Source of the DNA: Methylocystis sp.
GTDB taxonomy: Bacteria; Pseudomonadota; Alphaproteobacteria; Rhizobiales; Beijerinckiaceae
Assembly: GCA_016178015.1 (NCBI GenBank)
Contig: JACOUB010000016.1
Span: 1 to 53,578 of the forward strand
Direction of reading: 5' to 3'
DNA length: 53,578 nt
Under the pieces are notes generated by a model. It saw nothing but the letters and a program-made list of their open reading frames with translations, ran no database searches and had not been told where the DNA came from. This document shows, piece after piece, positions 44,095 to 53,239 of the stretch. Both the position numbers and the translations under genes were made by a program. The stretch's first letter is position 1; each line of letters opens with the position of its first letter.

Positions 44095-44103
44095 GGGGAC
44101 ACC

Positions 44104-44198
44104 GAAGACGGAGGACGGAGGACAGAGGACGGAGGACGGAGGACCAGAGGACTTTCTATCTTCTGTTTCCTGTCCTCTGTCTTCTGTCTTCTGTCTTT
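44104..44198. repeat. Inverted heptanucleotide repeat array upstream of dnaB
   Basis: On the plus strand 44104-44152 consists of seven heptads close to GAGGACG, and 44154-44195 of six heptads close to TTCTGTC, the pyrimidine complement. The array is thus purine-rich then pyrimidine-rich and could form a long hairpin or triplex. The gap from here to 44463 shows no other feature. Confidence 0.88.
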
Positions 44199-44463
44199 GT
44201 GAGTCTTTTCCACATGGGCGCACAGGAATTTGGCGCGCGGTCGCGAATTGGTCTTGCGGAAACGAGCGAATCGGATTCCGAAGCGCTCGCGCCCAGCGCA
44301 GCTTGGCGATGGGTTCGCAGACAAGCGCGCCCCGCCAGCCTACCGCCGTTCCCTAAACGCTAAGCTTACACATTATCGCCGCAAATAGCGGTTGAGATGC
44401 CAAGGTCGTGGGAGGGCGGCCATCCGCGGAGCGGAAGGTGAGACAAATAAAGGGGATTTCGAC

Positions 44464-44547
44464 ATGGCCAAGGCTTGGATGCTCGATCTCGTCGCGGTTT
44501 GCGCCGCTTTCTTGTTCACCGGCGCCGTCGTCATCGGCGCCTGGTGA
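44464..44547 (+). CDS. Very small membrane protein (27 residues)
   Basis: A 27-residue ORF with AAAGGGG about 7 bases upstream of the ATG. After MAKAWMLD it is a single hydrophobic helix (LVAVCAAFLFTGAVVIGAW) up to the stop codon. It is too short to assign, but the ribosome-binding site, position and amphipathic entry make it a credible small membrane protein. It converges with yebC, 7 bases apart. Confidence 0.55.
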   Translation: MAKAWMLDLVAVCAAFLFTGAVVIGAW

Positions 44548-44554
44548 GGGCGCC

Positions 44555-45301
44555 TCAGCCCGCCAGCCTCGCGACCAGCGCGTCGGAAACTTCGAAATTG
44601 GCATAGACGTTCTGCACGTCGTCATTGTCTTCGAGCGCGCCGACCAGCTTGAGGATCCTCTCGCCGGCTTCGTCGTCAACCTCGATCGTATTTTGCGGCC
44701 GCCACACCAGCGCAGCCTTGTTCGGCTCCCCGAATTTGCTCTCCAGCGTCTTGGCCACCTCGCGCAGGCTTTCGGGCGCGGTGATGATTTCGTGTGTCTC
44801 TTCGGTCGTCGAGACATCGTCGGCGCCGGCCTCGATCGCCGCCTCCATCATGGCGTCCTCGGACGCCGTCTTGCGGTCGAACTCGACGAGGCCGACCCGG
44901 TCGAACATGAACGAGACCGCGCCCGTTTCGGCGAGCGCGCCGCCCGCCTTGTTGAAATAGGAGCGCACCTCGCCCGCCGTGCGGTTGCGGTTGTCGGTCA
45001 AGGCTTCGACGATGACCGCGACGCCGCCCGGCGCATAGCCTTCGTAGCGCACTTCGTCGTAGGTCTCGGCGTCGGCGCCTGCGGCCTTCTTGATGGCGCG
45101 TTCGATATTGTCCTTGGGCATGTTTTCGGCGCGCGCGGCGAGCACGGCGGCGCGCAGCCGCGCGTTCATGTTGGGATCGGGCACGCCCATTTTTGCCGCC
45201 ACCGTGATTTCGCGGGCTAGCTTCGAGAACAGCTTGGAGCGGATGGCGTCCTGCTTGCCCTTCTTGTGCATGATGTTCTTGAATTGACTGTGGCCGGCCA
45301 T
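44555..45301 (-). CDS. yebC: YebC/TACO1-family protein
   Basis: The 248-residue protein starts [18 protein letters not shown] and has the three-domain YebC fold with [16 protein letters not shown] and [13 protein letters not shown] at the C-terminus. Members have been described as transcription regulators and as translation factors that relieve ribosome stalling on proline stretches; the latter is interesting beside the Pro-Ala tail of XoxF, but this is only an association. The ATG at 45301 is the family start. ruvC, a frequent neighbour, is absent. Confidence 0.96.
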   Translation of the reverse strand: MAGHSQFKNIMHKKGKQDAIRSKLFSKLAREITVAAKMGVPDPNMNARLRAAVLAARAENMPKDNIERAIKKAAGADAETYDEVRYEGYAPGGVAVIVEALTDNRNRTAGEVRSYFNKAGGALAETGAVSFMFDRVGLVEFDRKTASEDAMMEAAIEAGADDVSTTEETHEIITAPESLREVAKTLESKFGEPNKAALVWRPQNTIEVDDEAGERILKLVGALEDNDDVQNVYANFEVSDALVARLAG

Positions 45302-45399
45302 TCGGTACGCCCTGTCGTCCTCGATTTTCTCGCCGCAGCGCGGGTTGCGGCAGGCGGTCATATACGCCGGCCTATTTCGGAAATAAAGGAAGTCTAAAG

Positions 45400-45445
45400 T
45401 GACGGGGACATGGTGCACAATGCGCGATATCGCCCGTCCCACGCC
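45400..45445 (-). repeat. Diverged copy of the repeat flanking the toxin-antitoxin genes
   Basis: ACGGGGACATG and a following TGC..GGTATTGCC-like stretch match, with changes, the reverse complement of the repeats at 46027-46094 and 46811-46878. It lies 70 bases upstream of hicB. Confidence 0.5.
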
Positions 45446-45513
45446 GTTTTCGGCTTCCGCGCTGATCTTCCACGCCAGAGCCAATCGGCGTATAGTTCTT
45501 TTCGGAGGTCTCC

Positions 45514-45729
45514 ATGGCGCGTCAATTCGACGTTGTTATCGAAAAAGACTCTGCGGGGTATTTCATCGCGTCGGCGCCCGCCTTGCCTGGTTGCCATACT
45601 CAGGCGAAGTCGCTGGATGAGGTGATGGAGCGCATCCGTGAAGCCATCGAGCTTTGTCTCGAGGTCCAGGGCGAGCCCCCCGAGCTGCTCGATTTCGTCG
45701 GCGTCCAGCGGATTACGATTGCTGCATGA
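45514..45729 (+). CDS. hicB: HicB-family antitoxin
   Basis: The 71-residue protein has the HicB partial RNase-H fold: [41 protein letters not shown] in parts. GGAGG 6 bases upstream supports the start. It lacks the usual C-terminal DNA-binding domain, so it is a short HicB whose autoregulation may differ. The hicA start overlaps its stop, so the unit is hicBA in this order. Confidence 0.92.
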   Translation: MARQFDVVIEKDSAGYFIASAPALPGCHTQAKSLDEVMERIREAIELCLEVQGEPPELLDFVGVQRITIAA

Positions 45730-45950
45730 CCTCGCTTCCCAACCTCACCGGCAGGGAATTGGTTGCGGCGTTGAAAAAAGCCGGGTTCGAGGTCCTCAGG
45801 ATCAAGGGCAGCCATCACTTTCTTCGGCGCGCCGACGGTCGATCCACCGTCGTTCCAGTGCATTCCGGCGAGACGATCGGCCCGGGGTTGTTGACCAAAA
45901 TCCTGCGGGACTGTGATCTCGATCGAGAGCAATTCCAGAAACTTCTCTAG
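45726..45950 (+). CDS. hicA: HicA-family toxin
   Basis: The 74-residue protein has the HicA double-stranded-RNA-binding-like fold: LTGRELVAALKKAGFEVLRIKGSHHFLR with the catalytic His in GSHH (His30 or His31) and VVPVHSGETIGPGLLTKIL. HicA toxins cleave mRNA. It overlaps the hicB stop by 4 bases. The N-terminal part of the unknown protein at 35030 looks like this one. Confidence 0.93.
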   Translation: MTSLPNLTGRELVAALKKAGFEVLRIKGSHHFLRRADGRSTVVPVHSGETIGPGLLTKILRDCDLDREQFQKLL

Positions 45951-46026
45951 CCAGTTGCGCTCACATCCCGTTACGCATTGCTCATGATTTGTAACGTGTG
46001 CATAATGGTGTTGTGCAGCCCAGTCG

Positions 46027-46094
46027 CCCGCGGCGGAAGCCGACGCCGTAGCGGAATAGGCAATACCGTGCAATGCGTATCATGTCTCCGCAAT
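46027..46094 (+). repeat. 68-bp direct repeat, copy A
   Basis: The 68-base segment beginning CCCGCGGCGG and ending CCGCAAT matches 64 of 68 positions of copy B at 46811-46878. It lies between the hicBA unit and the ParE-type unit. It has no gene; the open frames crossing both copies are shadows. Confidence 0.85.
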
Positions 46095-46152
46095 CCCGCT
46101 TCGTCGCCTATGCGCGCGATGGCGCCCGCGACGCGATGCGCCGCGCGCGCAC

Positions 46153-46443
46153 CTAGCTCTGCTCCCCTTCCCACGGCCGTCGTGCCGAATGTCGCACGTG
46201 CAGAATCTCGACCCCCTCAGCATGGATGCTGTAAAAAATCTTGTATGGATACTCGAGAATCACCTTCACGTGCACATCCGGATCATCTGTCTCTTCCGAA
46301 CCGCGCGGATTGTCTGCAATGAACTTGACCGCCGCATAGATCGAGCGCAGCACATTGCGCGCTCCGCTCGGACTTCGCTTCTGGAGATAGCGTCTGATCT
46401 CGTCGATATCAGCAAGCGCTTGCGCTCGATATCGAACTCTCAT
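46153..46443 (-). CDS. ParE/RelE-type toxin
   Basis: The 96-residue protein is of the ParE/RelE toxin superfamily: YRAQALADIDEIRRYLQKRSPSGARNVL, YPYKIFYSI and the terminal ILHVRHSARRPWEG. The RelE group cleaves mRNA on the ribosome and ParE poisons gyrase; sequence favours the ParE branch (basic and aromatic HVRHSARRPW end). It overlaps the upstream antitoxin by ATGA at 46440-46443. Confidence 0.9.
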   Translation of the reverse strand: MRVRYRAQALADIDEIRRYLQKRSPSGARNVLRSIYAAVKFIADNPRGSEETDDPDVHVKVILEYPYKIFYSIHAEGVEILHVRHSARRPWEGEQS

Positions 46444-46661
46444 GTAACGCCATGGCGCTTCCAGTAGGCGCCCATTTCCTCGTCAGGGATGAGTTTGCTC
46501 TCCCGCGCCTTTTTGATGGCCGCGCGCTCGTCATCCGTCAGTCGGTATAGGCCAGTGCGACGCGCCTCTATCTCGCGGGCGTACTCCGCCAGAGCTTCCT
46601 GATCTTCCTGCGGCCAAGTCTCAACCCGTTGCAGGACTTCTGTCAGTACTTTCGCTGTCAT
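46440..46661 (-). CDS. Antitoxin of the ParE-type pair
   Basis: The 73-residue acidic protein is upstream of the toxin and overlaps it. It has an alpha-helical N-terminus (LTEVLQRVETWPQEDQEALAEYA) and a tail AIKKARESKLIPDEEMGAYWKRHG, the type of antitoxin often paired with RelE/ParE toxins. No clear DNA-binding motif is seen. The ATG at 46661 has only a weak ribosome site, and the longer frame (to 46760) is unlikely. Confidence 0.85.
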   Translation of the reverse strand: MTAKVLTEVLQRVETWPQEDQEALAEYAREIEARRTGLYRLTDDERAAIKKARESKLIPDEEMGAYWKRHGVT

Positions 46662-46668
46662 GGCAGAC

Positions 46669-46682
46669 TTATAGCGCCATAA
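46669..46682. promoter_or_regulatory. Imperfect palindrome upstream of the ParE-type antitoxin
   Basis: TTATAGCGCCATAA (12 of 14 positions symmetric) lies 8-21 bases upstream of the antitoxin start, a place where a toxin-antitoxin operator would be expected. Confidence 0.35.
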
Positions 46683-46810
46683 ACCCCGCAGCGCCACTGC
46701 GTTCCCTGTTAAGCTTGTGGTATGTCTGCAGAGATGCGGACAGGTCGATACAGTATTCACTTAAAAGTAAACGGCGCCGCCGCCTTCGTGGCGCCCTCAA
46801 ATTTCAACCC

Positions 46811-46878
46811 CCCGCGGCGGAAGCCGACGCCGGAGCGGGATAGGCAATACCGTGCAATGCGTATCATGTCCCCGTAAT
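46811..46878 (+). repeat. 68-bp direct repeat, copy B
   Basis: The partner of copy A at 46027-46094, in the same orientation, with the two copies bracketing the ParE-type toxin-antitoxin pair. The surrounding gap (46662-46982) contains no other gene. Confidence 0.85.
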
Positions 46879-46982
46879 TCCCGGTTTATCGATTTTCGAT
46901 AAACCGCCGTAAGATCGCTATAACTCAAACGACCGCACCCGCTCTCGCAAGGCGCGGCCGGCTCCAAAATGCAAGACCGCCC

Positions 46983-47951
46983 ATGCCTTCCAACGGCGAC
47001 GATCCGTTTCCCCCGCCCCGCCGCGTGCCGGCGCCGCCGCATCCGCAGGAGCGGCGCGAGCCCTTGCCGGGCCATCGCCCGAAACCCAACCACGAAGATC
47101 CTTCCGCCTCGCAGCGCGTCAAGGCCATTTTCAAGAACCCCTCCTACCGTCAAGCGGACGGCGATTTGGATTTTCTGGCGAGCTACGAAACGCGCGGGGT
47201 GCGGTTGCAACTCGACTATCTGAAACCGGAACTGTTCATGGCGGCGCATGGCGTCGCCCACACCATCGTCGTGTTCGGCTCGACGCGCATCGTCGAGCCC
47301 AACGTGGCGCGCCGGCGCATGGAAGAAGCGCGACGCGCGCTCGCAGCCGATCCCGCCTCCGCCGGCGCCAGAGAACGGCTGGCGATCGCCCAGCGCATCG
47401 AAGAGAAGTCGCGTTACTACGATGTCGCGCGCGAGTTCGGCGCGCTGGTCGGGGCCGCGGGCGACAAGGCCGAGGGCCAGCGGCTGGCGATCGTCACCGG
47501 CGGCGGACCCGGCATCATGGAGGCGGCCAATCGCGGCGCCTTCGACGTCAAGGCGAAGAGCGTCGGCCTCAACATCACGTTGCCGCGCGAGCAATTCCCC
47601 AATCCCTACATCACGCCGGATTTGTGTTTCAGCTTTCATTATTTTGCTTTGCGCAAATTGCATTTCCTGCTCCGGGCGCGCGCGCTTGTGGCTTTCCCCG
47701 GCGGCTATGGCACCTTCGATGAATTGTTCGAGACGTTGACGCTGGCGCAGACGCGCAAGATCGCGCCGCTGCCGGTCATCCTCGTCGGCGAGAGCTACTG
47801 GCGGCGCGCCTTCGACGTGGACTTCCTGGTTGACGAGGGCGTCATCGAGGCCGAGGACCGGGAGCTCTTCTGGTACGCCGAAACGGCGGCAGAAATTTGG
47901 AGCGACATCTTGTCTTGGTACGAGCGGGCGGGGAAATCGCTAGGGCTGTGA
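46983..47951 (+). CDS. LOG-family phosphoribohydrolase-like protein
   Basis: The 322-residue protein has the LOG signature GGGPGIMEAANRGA and PGGYGTFDELFETLTLAQT, with a disordered Pro-rich N-terminus of about 45 residues. LOG proteins hydrolyse nucleoside 5'-monophosphates (cytokinin activation in plants, purine salvage in bacteria). The substrate is not evident; the long insertion around 100-150 marks it as the larger bacterial subgroup. It has no operon partner. Confidence 0.9.
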   Translation: MPSNGDDPFPPPRRVPAPPHPQERREPLPGHRPKPNHEDPSASQRVKAIFKNPSYRQADGDLDFLASYETRGVRLQLDYLKPELFMAAHGVAHTIVVFGSTRIVEPNVARRRMEEARRALAADPASAGARERLAIAQRIEEKSRYYDVAREFGALVGAAGDKAEGQRLAIVTGGGPGIMEAANRGAFDVKAKSVGLNITLPREQFPNPYITPDLCFSFHYFALRKLHFLLRARALVAFPGGYGTFDELFETLTLAQTRKIAPLPVILVGESYWRRAFDVDFLVDEGVIEAEDRELFWYAETAAEIWSDILSWYERAGKSLGL

Positions 47952-48027
47952 TACCGACGGCGTCAGGCGATGACTCCAACCTGCGTCATGCCCGCGCTGG
48001 TCGCACGGCTGTCTGGGCATGACGGAG

Positions 48028-49107
48028 TCACAGGAAGCCCGGCAACGCCGGCATATCGGGGTGCGTTATCGCCATCGCCTTGAACACTTCGCCCATATGC
48101 GCCTTGGCGTCGCCCGATCCCGCAAGACGCTCGAGCGCGGCAGCGATGTCCGAGCATTGCTCAGGGTTTGCTTGTCTCGACAGCGTCTCGGCGCGCCGCG
48201 CAATGCCGAGCTGATCGAGAAAATGCCCTTGCGTCACCGGCCCGAGCACTTTCGCGCCTTGCGCCTTGGCGGCGCGCGCGAGCGCCGCGAAATCGACATG
48301 CGCGGTGATGTCCGCCTCGCCCGGATGGGCGAGCGGATCGGCATAGGCATGGCCTTCCACGGCTTGCAGGGTTTCGCCGAGCGAGGTCTCGAGATAGCCG
48401 TAGTCAACGACGAGCAGCGCGCCGCGTTCTTTCACAATGCGTCGGGCGATGTCGGTCATCAGCCGCAAGGCGACGGCGCCGATTTCGACGATGGCGCCTT
48501 CCGGAGCGTCGACGCGGAGATTGGGCTCCGCATGTTGCGCTGCGCCGAAGACGAGTGCGCCATCATCGCTCAGCCCAACGAGCCGCTCGCGCCAACTCCC
48601 GTCGATCCGCACAAAATGACGGACCGGCAGGGCGTCGAAGAATTCATTGGCGAGGATGATCGAAGGACCATGCGGCACATGTTTGAAATCGCCGCTCCAC
48701 GTGACAGGCCGGCTGGCGTTCGCCAGCATGCGGCGTTGCACGCTCTCGAGCGCCGGGCTCGTCTCGACAAGATGCACGTCGATCGCCTGCGCAAAGGGCG
48801 CCGACACCGGCGCGACGCGCAAGACATCCGCCATCAACGTGCCGCGCCCCGGCCCGAGCTCCACGAGACGAACCGGAGAAGGCGCCCCGGCGGCGCGCCA
48901 AGCCTCGATCGCCCACAGTCCTAATAATTCTCCGAACATCTGACTGATGTCAGGCGCGGTGATGAAGTCGCCGGACGGGCCGAACGGATCGCGCGTCATG
49001 TAATAACCGAGCGTCGGGTGCGACAGGCACAGCGACATGTAATGCTCGAGCGTGATCGGCCCATGCTGCGCGATGATGCTTGCGATTTCGTCGCGCAGCG
49101 CGGTCAT
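48028..49107 (-). CDS. MidA/NDUFAF7-family SAM-dependent methyltransferase
   Basis: The 359-residue protein is of the class I protein arginine methyltransferase family called MidA or NDUFAF7, which in mitochondria methylates a complex I subunit. Seen are LSHPTLGYYMTRDPFG, FITAPDISQMFGELLG, LVELGPGRGTLMADVLR (SAM motif I) and LANEFFDALPVRHFV. It overlaps lgt by 4 bases, a conserved alphaproteobacterial pair. Its bacterial target is not shown. Confidence 0.92.
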   Translation of the reverse strand: MTALRDEIASIIAQHGPITLEHYMSLCLSHPTLGYYMTRDPFGPSGDFITAPDISQMFGELLGLWAIEAWRAAGAPSPVRLVELGPGRGTLMADVLRVAPVSAPFAQAIDVHLVETSPALESVQRRMLANASRPVTWSGDFKHVPHGPSIILANEFFDALPVRHFVRIDGSWRERLVGLSDDGALVFGAAQHAEPNLRVDAPEGAIVEIGAVALRLMTDIARRIVKERGALLVVDYGYLETSLGETLQAVEGHAYADPLAHPGEADITAHVDFAALARAAKAQGAKVLGPVTQGHFLDQLGIARRAETLSRQANPEQCSDIAAALERLAGSGDAKAHMGEVFKAMAITHPDMPALPGFL

Positions 49108-49925
49108 GCGGCTTGTCCTTTGTGGCGGAGAGCGAAGATCATCGAGAGGGCGCCCAACAAAATCAGCGGCGCCGAGAGCGCCATGCCCATGGTGAGGCCA
49201 TGGGCGAGCGCTTCTTGTATCGGATCGGGTTCGCGGAAGAATTCGCAGAAGATGCGCGCCACGCCATAGCCGACGCCGAATATTCCGGTGGCGAGGCCGC
49301 TATGTTTCAAGGCCCCATTCCTCGCCGCCAGCCCCAGAATGACGAACAGCGCCAATCCTTCCAAGCCGGCCTCGTAGAGCTGACTGGGATGGCGTGGCGC
49401 GTCGCCTGCGTGCGGAAACACCATGGCCCAGGGAACGTCGCTGGCGCGTCCCCACATTTCTGGTTTGATGAAATTGGCGAGACGGCCGAACAAAATTCCC
49501 AACGGCGCCACGGTGGCGCAAATGTCGCTGACAGTGAGCGCGGGAACGTTCTCGCGGCGTGCGAACAGCAAGACGCCCACGCTCGCGCCGATGAGGCCGC
49601 CATGAAAGGCCATGCCGCCTTTCCATGTCTTGATGATCTCGGCCGGATGCGCGAGATAAAAGCCGGGGTCGTAAAACAGCACATGGCCGAGCCGTCCGCC
49701 GACAATGACGCCGAGCGCAGCGTAGAGGATGAGATCGTCGAGACTTTGGCGCGAGGGCCGCGCCGCGCCATTCCATAGCGCCTGATCCGCCACAAGCCGG
49801 CGCGCATAAAACCAGCCAAGCGTCAAACCGGCGATATAAGCGAGCGCATACCAGCGAACCGGAACCGGCCCGATCTCCACCAGCACCGGATCGATCGCCG
49901 GAAAGGGCAGGACGAAAAGAGGCAT
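49104..49925 (-). CDS. lgt: Prolipoprotein diacylglyceryl transferase
   Basis: Lgt transfers diacylglycerol from phosphatidylglycerol to the lipobox Cys of prelipoproteins at the inner membrane. The 273-residue protein has seven hydrophobic segments, the VRWYALAYIAGLTLGWFYARR start, GGRLGHVLFYD and the signature GRLANFIKPEMWGRASDVPWAM. The ATG at 49925 is the usual start. It would process the LpoA-like lipoprotein at 10445. Confidence 0.97.
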   Translation of the reverse strand: MPLFVLPFPAIDPVLVEIGPVPVRWYALAYIAGLTLGWFYARRLVADQALWNGAARPSRQSLDDLILYAALGVIVGGRLGHVLFYDPGFYLAHPAEIIKTWKGGMAFHGGLIGASVGVLLFARRENVPALTVSDICATVAPLGILFGRLANFIKPEMWGRASDVPWAMVFPHAGDAPRHPSQLYEAGLEGLALFVILGLAARNGALKHSGLATGIFGVGYGVARIFCEFFREPDPIQEALAHGLTMGMALSAPLILLGALSMIFALRHKGQAA

Positions 49926-50052
49926 TGACTGATCCGGGTGCTTGCGGGCCGACAGTCGACCTTAGCGCCTGATGTCACAACTGTCATGGTCGGCCAAGCC
50001 TTGGCGGCAGGGAAGGTTGCCTTTTTATCTCTTGCGGCCACAAAAGCAGCCC

Positions 50053-52923
50053 TCATGCCGCTTCCGGCGCCGCGCCGACGAGCCTGCGCGCTTCGCCGGC
50101 TGTGATTGGATGGCCGAACGCATAGCCCTGCGCATAACCACAGCCGAGCTGATACAGTTCGATCGCATCCGACTCCGTCTCGGCGCCCTCCGCGACGACC
50201 TCCATGCCAAGGTCCTGGGCGAGCGCGATGATCGAACGCAAGATCACGGAGCGCGAGCCCTTGCCGGTATGGCGCACGAAAGAACGGTCGATCTTGATCG
50301 TGTCGAAGGGGAAACGCTGCAAATAGGCGAGCGACGAGTAACCGGCGCCAAAATCGTCGAGCGAGAGGCCGGCGCCGAGCTCCTTGATGCGAGCGAGCAT
50401 CTGCGCGGCGTATTCCGGGTTCTCCATGACGAGGCTCTCGGCCAACTCGAGTTTGAGGCTGCCCTTGGCGATGTCATTGCGCATGAGCACGCTGTTCACG
50501 TCGCGCAACAGATCGTGCCGCAGCAATTGCCGCGACGAGACGTTGACGGACGCAAAGATTGGCGGATCGACGGCCAACGCCCTCTGCCATGCGGCAAGTT
50601 CGCGCGCCGTCAGCTCCAGAGCGAGCAGGCCGAAATCGACAATGAGGCCGGTCTGTTCGGCGACGTGGATGAACTCACTGGGGTTAAGACGGCCGATGCG
50701 CGGATGGTCCCAGCGCAGCAGCGCTTCGAAACCCGCGACCGTCCGATCCTCGAGCCGCACGATCGGCTGGAAGAACACCTTGATTTCGCCGCGCTCGAGA
50801 GCGCGGCGCAAGTCCGCCTCCAGCGTCAGGCGATCCGATCGCCGCGCGCGCATGGCCGGCCTGAACACCTCGATGCGATTGCCGCCCAGGCGCTTGGCGT
50901 AACGCATGGCGATCTCCGCATCCTCAGCCATGTCATCGCCGCCGGGATGCAATTGCTGGTCGAATAGAGCGAGACCGATGGAGACGGAAAGACCGATCTC
51001 CTGATCGGTGAAGCGCACCGGCGTCGCCAGCGAGCGGCGGACCGACTCGACGAGCGCGATGACCTGATCGGGGTTGGTCTCCGAGAGGAGAATGATGGCG
51101 AACGTGTCGCCGGACATGCGCGCCAACGTGTCCTGCGGCCGCAACAGACGCGTCAGACGGTGACCGACGGTGAGCAGGACGGAGTCGCCGGTGGCGACGC
51201 CGACCTGCTCGTTGACCTGCTTGAAGCGGTCGATGTCGATGCTGATGACGGTCGGCCGAACCTCCGATTCCCTGCGCGCGAAGACGAGGGCGGCCTCCAG
51301 CCGGTCGAAGAACAATTCGCGATTGGGCAGACCGGTCAGATTGTCGTGCACGGCGTCATGCAGCAGCCGTTCCTTGGCGTTGCGCTCCTCGGTCACGTCG
51401 TTGAGCGTGCCGACGACCCTTATGACCTCGCCATCCGAGCCGATCACCGGGCGGGCGCGCAGGCGGTAGCACAGATAATGGCCGTCCGCGGCGCGCAGCC
51501 GGAACTCCTGGTTGATGCGTCCGCGCCGCTGCTCGAGGATGGTGTCGAGACAAGCGCGATAGCGGTCCTGTTCGAAGGGATGCAACAGATCGAGCCAGGA
51601 AGACGCCGCCCCTTCCAATCCGCCACGATCGAGGCCGAGCTGCGCCTCCGCCTCGGGACTGACGAAAATATGGTCGGACGGGACGTCCCAATCGAACACG
51701 ATCTCGTTGGCGCCGGTCAGCGCCAGCGCCTTGCGTTCGATGTCGGTGATCGCGCCGCGCGCCAGACCGCCGCTCGCGAAGGCGTTCTGCATGACCGTGA
51801 AGCCGATCAGCATCACGATCAGCACGAGGCCGCCGAGCAGCGCCGGCGAAACGAGATCGTTGGTCAGCCAGCCGGCGACCGTAAAGCCGGCCGCGCAGAC
51901 CCATAAAAGGAGCAGGAACCAAGTCGGGATCAACATGATGGCGCGATCAAAGCCATGCATCGCCAGGTAGAGCACCAGAACGAAACCGACGATCGAGACG
52001 GTGGCGAGCGATATGCGGGCGACGCCGGCCGCGACCGGCGCGTCGAAGATGGCGAGCCCCACGAGATCGGCGAGGATGACCAGCCAAAGCGCCGCGACAT
52101 GCCAGGCGCGCACATGCCAGCGGTTGAGGTTGAGATAGGCGAACAGGAACACCACCAACGTTGCCGAAAGCACGGTTTCGGCCCCGGCGCGCCAGATGCG
52201 ATCGGTGTTGGGATCGGCGCCGAAAATCTTGGCCCAAAATCCGAAGTCGATGCACACGTAGGCGAGCACCGCCCAGGCCAGCGCCGCCGCCGCCGGAAAA
52301 ATCACCGCGCCTTTCACGACGAAGACAATGGTCAAGAACAACGCGAGCAGCCCGGCGATGCCGATGACGATGCCCTTGTAAAGCGTCAGGCTGGTCACCT
52401 TGTCCTTGTAAGCGTCGGGCTCCCAAAGATAGAGTTGAGGAAGATTGGGCGTGCGCAGTTCCGCTACATAAGTGACGGTCGTGCCGGGATCGAGGGTCAG
52501 ACGGAAGACGTCGGCGTCGGCGCTGTCTTCGCGTTCGGGCGGAAAGCCCTGACTGGCGGTGATCGCGGAAATGCGGGCCGCGCCGAGATCCGGCCAAATG
52601 ACCCCCGAGCCCTGAAGCCGGAAATGCGGCGCGACGATCAGCCGCTCGACCTGCTCGTCGGTGTCGTTGGTCAGGGCGAAGACGATCCAACTCGGCCGCG
52701 TGCCGGGTTCTTTCGCCCCCACCTCGATGCGGCGGACGATGCCGTCAGAGCCGGGGGCCGTGGCCACCTGCAGCCGGTCGCTTTGGGACGAATGCTTTTC
52801 CACCGCGTTGGTGAGATCGATCGCCGGCGCGTCGTGGGGCACGCGCACGGAATCGACCGCTCGCGCCCACGGCGGTCCCGCGACGATAAGAAGCAGCGCG
52901 ATCAGATATTTGGAGAGACGCAC
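50053..52923 (-). CDS. 7TM sensor with PAS, degenerate GGDEF and EAL domains
   Basis: The 956-residue protein should control cyclic-di-GMP. It has a signal peptide ([16 protein letters not shown]), a periplasmic domain (about 25-185), a block of about seven helices (about 190-390), a PAS domain (about 395-515), then GGDEF and EAL domains. The GGDEF active site reads SGDTF, so cyclase activity is doubtful. The EAL domain keeps [24 protein letters not shown] and QGYAFGHP, so it is probably an active phosphodiesterase. The layout resembles 7TMR-DISM sensors, with an unknown ligand. Confidence 0.9.
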   Translation of the reverse strand: MRLSKYLIALLLIVAGPPWARAVDSVRVPHDAPAIDLTNAVEKHSSQSDRLQVATAPGSDGIVRRIEVGAKEPGTRPSWIVFALTNDTDEQVERLIVAPHFRLQGSGVIWPDLGAARISAITASQGFPPEREDSADADVFRLTLDPGTTVTYVAELRTPNLPQLYLWEPDAYKDKVTSLTLYKGIVIGIAGLLALFLTIVFVVKGAVIFPAAAALAWAVLAYVCIDFGFWAKIFGADPNTDRIWRAGAETVLSATLVVFLFAYLNLNRWHVRAWHVAALWLVILADLVGLAIFDAPVAAGVARISLATVSIVGFVLVLYLAMHGFDRAIMLIPTWFLLLLWVCAAGFTVAGWLTNDLVSPALLGGLVLIVMLIGFTVMQNAFASGGLARGAITDIERKALALTGANEIVFDWDVPSDHIFVSPEAEAQLGLDRGGLEGAASSWLDLLHPFEQDRYRACLDTILEQRRGRINQEFRLRAADGHYLCYRLRARPVIGSDGEVIRVVGTLNDVTEERNAKERLLHDAVHDNLTGLPNRELFFDRLEAALVFARRESEVRPTVISIDIDRFKQVNEQVGVATGDSVLLTVGHRLTRLLRPQDTLARMSGDTFAIILLSETNPDQVIALVESVRRSLATPVRFTDQEIGLSVSIGLALFDQQLHPGGDDMAEDAEIAMRYAKRLGGNRIEVFRPAMRARRSDRLTLEADLRRALERGEIKVFFQPIVRLEDRTVAGFEALLRWDHPRIGRLNPSEFIHVAEQTGLIVDFGLLALELTARELAAWQRALAVDPPIFASVNVSSRQLLRHDLLRDVNSVLMRNDIAKGSLKLELAESLVMENPEYAAQMLARIKELGAGLSLDDFGAGYSSLAYLQRFPFDTIKIDRSFVRHTGKGSRSVILRSIIALAQDLGMEVVAEGAETESDAIELYQLGCGYAQGYAFGHPITAGEARRLVGAAPEAA

Positions 52924-53239
52924 GAATCACTTCTCGGATACGATGAGCCGGCGGGCCGGAGCCTTACGGAGCGGCGCCGGAGGCCTCCGACTTCTTCATG
53001 TCGGAACTGTGACTGGTAGAGGCTAAGTCGCCGCCCGGCAAGACGGTACGGTCTTGGCGCGGCGATCCCAGCCGCGTGGCCGCGCTGCGGGACGCCGCTT
53101 GCGAAGCGGGACCGCGCCAATATACGTTCGTTTGAGGGAGACGCCGAGGCTTTCGGCGTTCGGGGAAATACGGCCGGCTGTTTCCCTTTTAGACGGCCAC
53201 GCCCGCCGGGCGTTGGATCACAAGACAGGAACGACTTGG
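52924..53239. other. Divergent gap between the GGDEF/EAL gene and ptsP
   Basis: These 316 bases hold no gene. They contain a hairpin with T-run just upstream of ptsP and GC-rich inverted repeats near 53143. A promoter for each gene should lie here, but none can be chosen with confidence. Confidence 0.5.
53163..53190 (+). terminator. Hairpin with T-run upstream of ptsP
   Basis: GGGAAA and TTTCCC pair around a 12-base loop and are followed by TTTT, 50 bases before the ptsP start. It could be the terminator of a short leader or a transcript entering from upstream; no gene ends here. Confidence 0.4.

Noticed and set aside
44104-44198. Heptad array as a CRISPR array
   Set aside because: The repeats are 7 bases without spacers and switch strand half-way; no cas gene is present.
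46797-47663. Long minus-strand open frame across the LOG-family gene
   Set aside because: It is the complement of a clear LOG gene, with composition of a GC-rich shadow, and its end is the 68-bp repeat.
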